Shown here: positions 35,578 through 43,086 of the stretch, piece after piece | Layout of the letters: each line of letters starts with the position of its first letter | Position numbering within the stretch: the stretch's first letter is position 1 | From: Dyadobacter chenhuakuii | GTDB taxonomy: Bacteria > Bacteroidota > Bacteroidia > Cytophagales > Spirosomataceae | NCBI RefSeq assembly: GCF_023821985.2 | Contig: NZ_CP098805.1 | Span: 5,881,001-5,945,000 of the forward strand | Direction of reading: 5' to 3' | DNA length: 64,000 nt | The notes under the pieces: generated by a model | What the model saw: only the letters and a program-made list of their open reading frames with translations | The model's database searches: none | What the model was told of the DNA's origin: nothing | Program-made: the position numbers and the translations under genes

Positions 35578-37230
35578 ATGGCGTCACAGCTTTTAAAAAT
35601 ACATCCTTCTGATAATGTGATCGTTGCATTGCGGGACTTGCCCGTGAACGCCGACGTGGCCTGGGCAGGCAGTCATTATTCGCTGCCTTACGGCGTTTCT
35701 GCCAAGCATAAATTTGTGACGGAGGACATTGAAACCGGTGGCGCTATCATCATGTATGGCGTGCTCGTAGGACGCGCATCGCAGCCCATCCGCAAGGGCG
35801 AGCCCATCACAACGTTCAATCTTAAACACGATTCCCAGGATTACAGCACGGCCAACCGGCAGCCTTATTCTTACATTCAGCCGGATGTTTCGAAATGGCA
35901 GAACAGAACATTCAAAGGATATCACCGTGAAGACGGCCGCGTAGGCACATATAATTATTGGCTCGTAGTGCCATTGGTATTTTGCGAAAACCGCAATGTG
36001 CTGATTATGAAGGATGCGTTCGAGCGCGAGCTGGGTTATGCGCAAACCGATATTTATAGAGAGCACGTCAGGGATTTCCTGCATTTATATCAAAGCGGCG
36101 ACTTGCGCACCATTAAAAGTATGGAAGCATTCACCGAGCGCGAGCCTGTTAGAAAGAAACCGGAACGCCCGTTCCAGAATGTGGACGGAATCAAATTCCT
36201 GACCCACGAAGGCGGCTGTGGCGGCACAAGAACGGACGCCAACACGCTTTGTGCTCTTTTTGCTTCCTATGCAGTTCACCCTAATGTGGCCGGCATTACA
36301 GTTTTAAGCCTGGGTTGTCAGAATTCGGAGTTGAAGACATTGGAAGACGAGATCAAAAAACGCGATCCGAATTTCAATAAACCGTTCTTCGCATTCGAGC
36401 ATCAGAAAGGCACAGAATATTCTTTAATGTCGGGTGCAATTAAGGAGACATTCATGGGTGTTACCAAGATCAATGAGTTCGAAAGAAGCGATGCGCCTTT
36501 GTCTAAACTTTCCGTTGGCCTTAAATGCGGCGGTTCAGATGGATTTTCAGGCATTTCTGCGAACCCCGTTTTAGGACATCTTTCGGATATCGTTGTCGGC
36601 TTAGGCGGACAGACATTATTAGCAGAGTTTCCCGAACTCAATGGCGTTGAGCAAGAGCTTATTAATCGTTGTGTGACCGAAGAGAAGGCCGCCAAATTTG
36701 AAAAACTCATGCGTGACTACGCTGGCAAGGCAGAAGCAGTCGGTTCCGCATTCGCATTCAATCCATCACCCGGAAATATCAAAGACGGACTCATTACAGA
36801 CGCCATAAAATCAGCCGGAGCAGCCCGCAAAGGCGGTAATGCATATATTTCGGATGTTTTAAACTACACCGAAAGAGCCACGGAATCAGGCTTGCAACTC
36901 GTGTGCACACCAGGCAATGATGTAGAAGCAACCACCGGGCAAACAGCCGCAGGCGCCAACATCATCCTTTTTACAACCGGATTAGGAACGCCCACCGGCA
37001 ACCCGATCTGCCCCGTTGCCAAAGTCGCAACCAACACCACCTTAGCCAACCGCATGCCCGACGTCATCGATTTTGATTGCGGACCGGTTGTTGACGGCAC
37101 GCAAAGCCTGGAACAAAACGCCGAAGCATTGCTAGAATATGTCATCCGAGTAGCAAGCGGAGAATTGACCAAAGCACAGCAACTAGGCCAGGATGATTTC
37201 ATCCCCTGGAAAAGAGGCGTCTCTCTCTAA
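35578..37230 (+). CDS. UxaA/altronate dehydratase family sugar-acid dehydratase
   Basis: A protein of about 550 residues with an N-terminal SAF-type domain (residues ~1-100) and the large galactarate/altronate dehydratase domain. Visible family features are THEGGCGGTRTDA, VLSLGCQNSELKTLEDEI, LKCGGSDGFSGISANPVLG, LAEFPEL and the C-terminal TTGLGTPTGNPICPVAKVATN. These are iron-dependent dehydratases. The downstream genes suggest an aldonic acid such as L-fuconate or L-rhamnonate as substrate; altronate-dehydratase-family enzymes are known in non-phosphorylating L-fucose routes. ATG at 35578 is preferred over the TTG at 35566. A 630-bp repeat-rich gap follows. Confidence 0.88.
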   Translation: MASQLLKIHPSDNVIVALRDLPVNADVAWAGSHYSLPYGVSAKHKFVTEDIETGGAIIMYGVLVGRASQPIRKGEPITTFNLKHDSQDYSTANRQPYSYIQPDVSKWQNRTFKGYHREDGRVGTYNYWLVVPLVFCENRNVLIMKDAFERELGYAQTDIYREHVRDFLHLYQSGDLRTIKSMEAFTEREPVRKKPERPFQNVDGIKFLTHEGGCGGTRTDANTLCALFASYAVHPNVAGITVLSLGCQNSELKTLEDEIKKRDPNFNKPFFAFEHQKGTEYSLMSGAIKETFMGVTKINEFERSDAPLSKLSVGLKCGGSDGFSGISANPVLGHLSDIVVGLGGQTLLAEFPELNGVEQELINRCVTEEKAAKFEKLMRDYAGKAEAVGSAFAFNPSPGNIKDGLITDAIKSAGAARKGGNAYISDVLNYTERATESGLQLVCTPGNDVEATTGQTAAGANIILFTTGLGTPTGNPICPVAKVATNTTLANRMPDVIDFDCGPVVDGTQSLEQNAEALLEYVIRVASGELTKAQQLGQDDFIPWKRGVSL

Positions 37231-37290
37231 ATTTTTCTTAATTGAATGATAGAATCAAAGATTGAAAATAATTAAATGCTCTCATTTGGT

Positions 37291-37310
37291 CCCCGGGTTG
37301 AAACCCGGGG
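37291..37310. repeat. palindrome, left boundary of repeat array
   Basis: CCCCGGGTTGAAACCCGGGG, an imperfect palindrome able to form an 8-9 bp stem. Its exact reverse complement lies at 37547-37566, so the two bracket the tandem array in inverted orientation, as REP-type elements often do. Confidence 0.85.
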
Positions 37311-37553
37311 CAATGCTGATTGATGGGAATTTAGAAAGGCTCTCTAATCAACAACATCATTTGCCCGGGGGCAATGCTGATTGATGAGAATTTAGAAGGA
37401 CTTTATAATCAATAAAATCATTTGCACTGGGGCAATGCTGATTGATGGGAATTTAAAACAGGCTCTTATCAACAAATTCATTTGCCCCAAGGCAGTGCTG
37501 ACTGATAAGAATTTAAAACAGACTCTATAATCAACAAAATCATTTGCCCCGGG
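37311..37553. repeat. four tandem ~61-bp repeats
   Basis: Units at 37311-37371, 37372-37432, 37433-37492 and 37493-37553. Each begins with CARTGCTGAYTGATRRGAAT, continues through a TTTARAA and ATCAACAAA part and ends with CATTTGCC and a G/C-rich block. The copies differ by scattered substitutions. The junction TTTGCCCCGGGGCAATGC is itself close to palindromic. I find no open frame and no spacer diversity. Confidence 0.85.
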
Positions 37554-37566
37554 TTTCAACCCGGGG
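37547..37566. repeat. palindrome, right boundary of repeat array
   Basis: CCCCGGGTTTCAACCCGGGG, the exact reverse complement of the palindrome at 37291-37310. It overlaps the end of the last 61-bp unit. Confidence 0.85.
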
Positions 37567-37568
37567 AT

Positions 37569-37790
37569 CTTTGAGATAATTGAAATAGATTTGAGATTGA
37601 AAATAAATTTGAGATTGATTACAATAGATTGAGTAAAATAGATTGAGATTGATTGACATAGATTAAGATTAATTAAAATAGATAGAGATTAAGTGACATA
37701 GATTTGATTAATTAAAATAGATTGAGATTAATTGAAATAGATTTGAGATCCATTAAAATATATTTGAGATTAATTTAAAATAGATGAAAA
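37569..37790. repeat. AT-rich degenerate ~20-bp tandem repeats
   Basis: About eleven degenerate units of the form ATAGATTGAGATTAATTRAA fill this stretch directly after the palindrome-bracketed array. Unit length drifts between about 14 and 22 bp. There is no open frame; the tract ends ~75 bp before the SDR gene, so it could affect that gene's promoter. Confidence 0.75.
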
Positions 37791-37864
37791 ATTCAGATCA
37801 GAAGAAATAATGCAAGTATAGGCCGCTGGAAAGGCCCTTTTGTTTCAATAACACTCAAAATTTC

Positions 37865-38638
37865 ATGTTTGATTTAAGCGGAAAAACAGCATTGGTAACC
37901 GGGGGGGCGAGCGGCATTGGCCTGGCGATCTCTCAAACTTTTGCGAAACAGGGCGCATTTGTCCATATTCTTGAACTGAATTTTGATCTGGCCAACCAGG
38001 TTGTAAACCAGATCATTGCAGATGGCGGTCAGGCGGAAGCACACGCCATCGATATCTCCAAACAAGCCGACGTGGTGAATGTGATCAACGCCATTGCGAC
38101 CAATCACAAGATCAACATTCTGGTTAACAATGCCGGCATTGCGCATGTAGGAAAGGCGGATAACACGGCTGAAATTGATTTTGACCGCGTTATTAATGTA
38201 AATGTGAAAGGTGTTTACAATTGCCTCATGGCGACTATTCCGCATTTGAAAGCCAATGGCGGCGGGGTGATTCTGAACATGGCATCTATCGCAGCCACGG
38301 TCGGCATTCCGGACCGGTTTGCTTACTCTACGGCCAAAGGGGCGGTTTATTCCATGACATTGTCGGTTGCCCGGGACTATCTGGCGGATGGCATTCGCTG
38401 CAACAGCATTTCGCCGGCGCGCGTGCACACGCCTTTTGTGGATGGATTTATTTCCAAAAATTATCCTGGCAAAGAAGACGAAATGTTCGAAAAACTTTCC
38501 AAAACGCAGCCTATTGGCAGAATGGCCAAGCCCGAGGAAATCGGTGCAATGGCATTGTATCTCTGCTCAGACGAGGCCGGTTTTATCACGGGCTGCGACT
38601 ATCTGATTGACGGTGGATTTGAGAAGCTGAATAATTAA
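37865..38638 (+). CDS. SDR family dehydrogenase (sugar-acid pathway)
   Basis: A 257-residue classical short-chain dehydrogenase: TGGASGIGLAI cofactor motif at residues ~12-22, NNAGIAH, catalytic Ser in NMASIAA, Y-S-T-A-K in FAYSTAKGAV, and a C-terminal CDYLIDGGFEKL. The cofactor strand ends with Glu (LELNF), suggesting NAD rather than NADP. Its position between a UxaA-family dehydratase and an FAH-family hydrolase fits 2-keto-3-deoxy-L-fuconate 4-dehydrogenase (or the rhamnonate counterpart); L-fucose dehydrogenase is the alternative. Confidence 0.88.
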   Translation: MFDLSGKTALVTGGASGIGLAISQTFAKQGAFVHILELNFDLANQVVNQIIADGGQAEAHAIDISKQADVVNVINAIATNHKINILVNNAGIAHVGKADNTAEIDFDRVINVNVKGVYNCLMATIPHLKANGGGVILNMASIAATVGIPDRFAYSTAKGAVYSMTLSVARDYLADGIRCNSISPARVHTPFVDGFISKNYPGKEDEMFEKLSKTQPIGRMAKPEEIGAMALYLCSDEAGFITGCDYLIDGGFEKLNN

Positions 38639-38722
38639 GCGACTGTTATTGACAGGCTTTTGAAACATTGAGAAATAATTAAAAAAGGCGTAAAGCAAAC
38701 CGCTGCAAGCCGTATAAAACTT

Positions 38723-39586
38723 ATGAAACTTTTTCGATTTGGTGCTTTTGAGCAGGAGAAACCGGGTGTGGAACTTCCCGATGGTAAGAAACTAGATGTG
38801 TCTGCATTTGGTGAAGATTACAATGAGAAATTTTTTGCAACCGACGGCTTAACTCGCCTAACAGAATGGCTAAGTGCCAATCAGTCAGGCTGCCAGGAAG
38901 TTGTGGAAGGTTTCCGTTACGGTTCTTGCGTAGCTCGCCCGTCTAAAATTGTGTGCATAGGCATGAACTACGCCAAGCACGCTTACGAATCCGGTGCGAC
39001 AGAATTGCCAAAGGAACCGATCGTATTTTTTAAATCCACTTCTGCATTGTGCGGGCCTAATGATCAGGTGATTATCCCAAGAAATTCGGAAAAAACGGAC
39101 TGGGAAGTAGAGCTGGCTGTGATCATTGGCAAGAGAGCCAGTTATGTAGAAGAAGCAGATGCACTAAGCTATGTAGCGGGTTACGCAGTCCACAACGACT
39201 ATTCAGAACGTGCGTTCCAAATGGAGCGTGGCGGACAATGGGTGAAGGGAAAAAGCAATGACACATTCGCACCATTGGGGCCTTACCTGGTGACGGCTGA
39301 CGAGGTGGGCAATGCAAATGACCTCGAACTCTGGCTGACATTAAACGGTAAAAAAATACAGGATAGCAGCACCTCGGACATGATTTTCCAGGTTCCGTTC
39401 CTGATCAGTTACCTGAGCCAGTTCATGACATTGCTGCCGGGCGATATGATCACAACCGGAACACCAGCAGGCGTGGGCCTGGGCATGAAGCCACAGGTTT
39501 ACCTGAAAGCAGGTGACGTTGTTGAGCTCGGGATTGAAAAATTAGGTTCGCAAAAACAGGAAGCAATCGCCTGGAAGCCACTATAA
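38723..39586 (+). CDS. fumarylacetoacetate hydrolase family protein
   Basis: A 287-residue FAH-fold hydrolase. Core motifs are KIVCIGMNYAKHA, EPIVFFKSTSALCGP, the metal-binding DWEVELAVIIGKRA (E-x-E...), YAVHNDYSERAFQ and TTGTPAGVGLGM. The fold and context suggest 2,4-diketo-3-deoxy-L-fuconate (or L-rhamnonate) hydrolase, cleaving to pyruvate and L-lactate. It follows the SDR gene by 84 bp and the amidohydrolase gene begins one base after its stop codon. Confidence 0.88.
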   Translation: MKLFRFGAFEQEKPGVELPDGKKLDVSAFGEDYNEKFFATDGLTRLTEWLSANQSGCQEVVEGFRYGSCVARPSKIVCIGMNYAKHAYESGATELPKEPIVFFKSTSALCGPNDQVIIPRNSEKTDWEVELAVIIGKRASYVEEADALSYVAGYAVHNDYSERAFQMERGGQWVKGKSNDTFAPLGPYLVTADEVGNANDLELWLTLNGKKIQDSSTSDMIFQVPFLISYLSQFMTLLPGDMITTGTPAGVGLGMKPQVYLKAGDVVELGIEKLGSQKQEAIAWKPL

Positions 39587-39587
39587 T

Positions 39588-40418
39588 ATGGTTATCGACG
39601 CACACCAGCATTTCTGGATTTTTGACGCGGAACGCGATGCATGGATCACGCCCGAGATGCAGGCAATCCGCAAGAACTTTCTGCCCGAAGACCTGAGACC
39701 GGTCTTAAAAGAAAATCGCGTGGATGGCTGCGTGGCTGTGCAGGCGTCGCAGTCCAGGTCGGAAACGGAATTTCTGTTGCAGCTTGCTGAGGCTAATGAT
39801 TTTATTAAAGGCGTGGTGGGTTGGGTCGATTTGCAGGCGGAAGATTTATATGATCAGCTTGAAAAGTATTCGCAATTTGAGAAGCTAAGGGGTTTCAGGC
39901 ACGTGGTGCAAGGTGAGGCGGAAGGATTTATGCTGCAACCTGCATTCATTAAGGGCGTTGGTCAGTTGGTTGCTTTTGATTTTACCTATGACATTCTGAT
40001 CCGTCAGGATCAATTGAAAGAAGCATTCAATTTCGCGGTTAAGCTGCCTAATGTGCATTTTGTGCTGGACCACATTGCCAAACCCTTGATCAAAAACGGC
40101 GAAATGCAGCCCTGGGCAACGGATATTCTCGAGCTCGCAGAACTTTCCAATGTAAGCTGTAAAGTGTCCGGAATAGTTACCGAAGCCGATTGGAAAAACT
40201 GGGAAAAAGCAGATTTCCGGCCTTACCTGGATGTTGTTTTCGAAGCATTCGGAACGGACAGATTAATCTATGGTTCCGACTGGCCGGTCTGCCTCGTTGC
40301 AGCTGAGTATGAGGGTGCAAAGGGCATTTTGACCGACTATCTGAGCATGTTTTCAGATTCGGAATTGCAGAAAGTGATGGGTAAAAATGCAGTGGAATTT
40401 TATAGTCTTGATGTTTGA
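39588..40418 (+). CDS. amidohydrolase family protein, L-fuconolactonase type
   Basis: A 276-residue member of the amidohydrolase (cog3618) group: IDAHQHFWIF at the start, LPEDLRPVLKENRVDGCVAVQA, GVVGWVDLQAEDLYDQL, LRGFRHVVQGE, FVLDHIAKP and a final RLIYGSDWPVCL with the conserved Asp. These are lactonases acting on L-fucono-1,5-lactone or L-rhamnonolactone. It is one base after the FAH gene and three bases before the mutarotase gene, which fixes it in the same operon. Confidence 0.88.
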   Translation: MVIDAHQHFWIFDAERDAWITPEMQAIRKNFLPEDLRPVLKENRVDGCVAVQASQSRSETEFLLQLAEANDFIKGVVGWVDLQAEDLYDQLEKYSQFEKLRGFRHVVQGEAEGFMLQPAFIKGVGQLVAFDFTYDILIRQDQLKEAFNFAVKLPNVHFVLDHIAKPLIKNGEMQPWATDILELAELSNVSCKVSGIVTEADWKNWEKADFRPYLDVVFEAFGTDRLIYGSDWPVCLVAAEYEGAKGILTDYLSMFSDSELQKVMGKNAVEFYSLDV

Positions 40419-40421
40419 TTT

Positions 40422-40754
40422 ATGAAAAAATACTGTCTTGCGGTGGATATGGTGAATGATCCGGTGATGATTGCCGAGTATGAACAATATCACAAAAAAG
40501 CCAGGCCTGAAATTGAAAAAAGCATCCTGGATGCCGGGATCACCCAAATGGAGATTTACCGGATCGGGGAGCGCCTTTTCATGATCATGGAAACGGAAGA
40601 CGATTTTAGTTTTGAAAATAAAGCCCGGATGGACGCCGCCAATGCGCAGGTCCAGGAATGGGAACAGCTCATGTGGAAGTATCAAAAAGCCCTTCCATCC
40701 GCCAAACCAGGCGAAAAATGGGTGTTAATGGATAAAATATTTGCCCTCAAATAA
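40422..40754 (+). CDS. L-rhamnose mutarotase family protein
   Basis: A 110-residue dimeric alpha-beta barrel protein of the RhaM/FucU-like mutarotase type: CLAVDMVNDPVMIAEYEQYH, with the conserved His in YHKKARPEI, then GITQMEIYRIGERLFMIMET and a WEQLMWKYQKALPSA segment. It interconverts anomers of L-rhamnose or L-fucose, feeding the dehydrogenase at the top of the route. Tight spacing to the lactonase gene. Confidence 0.88.
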   Translation: MKKYCLAVDMVNDPVMIAEYEQYHKKARPEIEKSILDAGITQMEIYRIGERLFMIMETEDDFSFENKARMDAANAQVQEWEQLMWKYQKALPSAKPGEKWVLMDKIFALK

Positions 40755-40796
40755 AAAAGAAGAAGGAAAGATTGGTGACTTAGCGTTCTGAATGGT

Positions 40797-41579
40797 TTGA
40801 GTAAATTAATTTATCTGTTACTAATTGCCAGTTTGTCTTGCACATTGTTTTCTTCCCGGCCGCGCAAGCCTGTGGAAATCAAAGTGATGAGCTTTAACAT
40901 CCGCCATGGGCTGAACCGGAGCGAGGAATCGAACCTGAGGGATATCTTAAAAATTATCAAGGAGCATAAGCCGGACCTGATCGCCCTGCAAGCGGTTGAT
41001 AGCCTGGTTGGTGATGGGAAAGTGCAGTTTCAGCTCCGGCAAATTGCCGTTCAGACGGGGATGCATTATTTATATGGTGTTGCGGACAAGTCTGAAAACG
41101 GCTCGCAGGGCGTAGGAATTTTGTCGACCTGGGAATTTGAAAAAACACAAACCATTGACCTGCCGAAAACAGCAGGCGCGGATCCCAAAGTGCTGTTGTG
41201 TGGATTGGTAAAACCAGCGAGAGGACTCACATTCCGGTTTTGTAATGCACGGTTAGAGTACGCCTCGGTTATGGACAGGGCTTTGCAGGCAGCCTATATT
41301 AATCAAATGCTCGTCAACAGCATCCAGCCTGTGCTTTTAGGCATGGATATGGGTGCGCGACCGAATGAACAGCCTTATTTTTCTTTCCGGAAAAACTGGC
41401 AGGATGCCGCGCAGGGTTCACAGCTGGAAACCTGGAACGAGGGACTGCCCGGCGACCGGCTCGACTATATTTTTGCTTTGCTGAATAATAAAGTAAGGAT
41501 AAGAAATTACAAGGTAATCAGGAATTACCCGCTGGTTTCGGACCACTACCCCATACTTGCCACCATTGAATTTTGGTAA
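40797..41579 (+). CDS. endonuclease/exonuclease/phosphatase-fold protein, active site degenerate
   Basis: A 260-residue EEP-fold protein with an N-terminal signal-like hydrophobic segment and a TTG start at 40797. The first motif SFNIRHG and the last SDHYPILATIE are normal, and RLDYIF is kept. But the metal-binding Glu of LQEVD is Ala66 (LQAVD), the conserved THL is ARL, and the GDFN motif is GMD184-M-G186, with Asn lost. It is therefore probably not an active metal-dependent phosphodiesterase. It lies 42 bp after the mutarotase gene and 2 bp before lutA. Confidence 0.72.
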   Translation: MSKLIYLLLIASLSCTLFSSRPRKPVEIKVMSFNIRHGLNRSEESNLRDILKIIKEHKPDLIALQAVDSLVGDGKVQFQLRQIAVQTGMHYLYGVADKSENGSQGVGILSTWEFEKTQTIDLPKTAGADPKVLLCGLVKPARGLTFRFCNARLEYASVMDRALQAAYINQMLVNSIQPVLLGMDMGARPNEQPYFSFRKNWQDAAQGSQLETWNEGLPGDRLDYIFALLNNKVRIRNYKVIRNYPLVSDHYPILATIEFW

Positions 41580-41581
41580 AA

Positions 41582-42358
41582 ATGAATCACTCGGATTTGA
41601 AAATCGGATTGTTTATCCCCTGTTATGTCGATCAGTTTTATCCGCAGGTGGGTATAGCAACGCTCGAACTGCTTGAAAAACTGGGCTGTAATGTAACATT
41701 CCCGTTGAGCCAGACGTGCTGCGGGCAGCCAATGGCCAACTCAGGTTTCGAACATTTGACAAAGGATTGCGACAGGTTATTTTATAATCAATTCGCTGAT
41801 TGTGATTATGTTGTGTCACCGTCCGGAAGCTGCGTGCTGCACATTAAGGATCATTTGAAGGTGGAAAACAAACCGGATGAGTCCAAGGTGTTGCGTAAGA
41901 AAGTGTACGAGCTGGTGGAGTTTATCGTCGATATTTTAAAAGTTGATTTTATCGAAGCAGAATTTCCGCACCGCGTGGGCTTGCACCAGGGTTGTCACGG
42001 CCAGCGTGGGCTGCATTTATCACAAATGTCGGAGTTGAATGCAGCGCCGTTTTCCAAACCGGTTTCACTGTTGAAAAATGTCAGAGGATTGGAATTGGTT
42101 GACCTGGACAGGCCGGATGAATGCTGTGGTTTTGGCGGGACTTTTTGCGTGAGTGAAGAAGCTGTTTCTGTGAAAATGGGTAAAGACCGCGTTTCAGACC
42201 ACATTCGCCATCATGCCGAATACATTACGGGGTCAGATATGAGCTGTCTTTTGCATTTGGAAGGAATTTTGAAAAGAAGCAAAAGCAATGTGCAGGTGAA
42301 GCATATCGCAGAGATTCTGAACAACGCCGTAAAAAAACAAATGCCGATCCCCGCATAG
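41582..42358 (+). CDS. lutA: L-lactate utilisation protein LutA (cysteine-rich Fe-S protein)
   Basis: A 258-residue protein with two CCG-type cysteine clusters: GLFIPCYVDQFYPQV, then TCCGQPMANSGF in the first half and GCHGQRGLHL plus DECCGFGGTFCVSEE in the second. These are diagnostic for LutA/YkgE and glycolate-oxidase-like subunits. With LutB and LutC it forms the L-lactate oxidising complex. The ATG at 41582 is preferred over a TTG nine bases upstream. A minus-strand gene separates it from lutB. Confidence 0.9.
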   Translation: MNHSDLKIGLFIPCYVDQFYPQVGIATLELLEKLGCNVTFPLSQTCCGQPMANSGFEHLTKDCDRLFYNQFADCDYVVSPSGSCVLHIKDHLKVENKPDESKVLRKKVYELVEFIVDILKVDFIEAEFPHRVGLHQGCHGQRGLHLSQMSELNAAPFSKPVSLLKNVRGLELVDLDRPDECCGFGGTFCVSEEAVSVKMGKDRVSDHIRHHAEYITGSDMSCLLHLEGILKRSKSNVQVKHIAEILNNAVKKQMPIPA

Positions 42359-42370
42359 GAACCGGCATTT
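42331..42370 (-). terminator. minus-strand terminator overlapping the lutA end
   Basis: AAATGCCG (42339-42346) and CGGCATTT (42363-42370) form an 8-bp stem with a 16-base loop; on the minus strand it is followed by GTTTTTTT (A run 42331-42338). It ends the minus-strand gene at 42452-42844 and lies partly inside lutA. Confidence 0.7.
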
Positions 42371-42451
42371 ACAAAGTTTATGGGTGGCGCGTCGCAAAGG
42401 AGGGTTTGCAGGCTTGCCAAAGAGGCACAGAATCTGAGAAGCGCTTTGTTG

Positions 42452-42844
42452 TTAGTTGATAGAAGAAACAACGCGGCTCGTTGTAGTCAGAATATCAAAC
42501 GATTGTGTAGCCTTCTCTTTACCGTCCGTGATTTCGAATGTGTAAGTTCCATCCATCAAAGTCGATAAGTCGAAATATTTCAAATAGCTGTTGTCAACGC
42601 GTCTGTTTTCTGAAAAAAGAACATTGTTATCAGTATCCAAAATGCGAACTGCTACATTTTTAGAAACTGGATTATTATATGAAACGCGGAATTGCATTGG
42701 TTTGATCTGAAGAACAGTCAGTTTGTTAGAAACTGTTTCCGTTTTTTCAGTTGCGATGGCGGTTTGTGCATGAACTGTCAATGCTGAACCTGATAAAAGC
42801 AAGCCAGTCAAGGCTGCGATGAGAAGCGTGTTTTTAGTTTTCAT
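42452..42844 (-). CDS. small secreted beta-rich protein of unknown function
   Basis: A 130-residue exported protein: signal peptide MKTKNTLLIAALTGLLLSGS followed by ALTVHAQ, cleaved after about residue 27. The mature part resembles a single Ig-like or T9SS-tail-like strand domain (LTVLQIKPMQFRVSYNNPVS; VAVRILDTDNNVLFSE; FDLSTLMDGTYTFEITDG). It lies between lutA and lutB on the opposite strand with its own probable promoter (42930-42937) and terminator, so it is independent of the sugar cluster. No named family recognised. Confidence 0.75.
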   Translation of the reverse strand: MKTKNTLLIAALTGLLLSGSALTVHAQTAIATEKTETVSNKLTVLQIKPMQFRVSYNNPVSKNVAVRILDTDNNVLFSENRRVDNSYLKYFDLSTLMDGTYTFEITDGKEKATQSFDILTTTSRVVSSIN

Positions 42845-42929
42845 AAGAGTGAAAATTTAATTGTGTCTAAAAAAAGTTAAACTAAACTTGTTTCAAACTC
42901 CGATGCCCTGATCGAATAACTTTGTGATT

Positions 42930-42937
42930 CAAAAGTA
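42930..42937 (-). promoter_or_regulatory. -7 promoter element (TACTTTTG)
   Basis: On the minus strand this reads TACTTTTG, an exact TAnnTTTG match about 86 bp before the start of the small secreted protein gene, with a TTG about 15 bp further upstream. Confidence 0.4.
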
Positions 42938-43086
42938 TAAGATATTGCATTACAATAAAATAGCTTTTTTGGGTTAAGTAAAAAGTTGTTTATTAAACAA
43001 ATAGCAAACTTGGAATAGTGCAATGAATGTGAAAAGTACAATTCTTATTCTTTATAAAATACCATTATCAAATTGTTAAGCAAATT

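Noticed and set aside
37311-37553. Tandem repeats considered as a CRISPR array
   Set aside because: The units abut without unique spacers, the whole 61-bp unit is repeated, there are only four copies and no cas genes are near.
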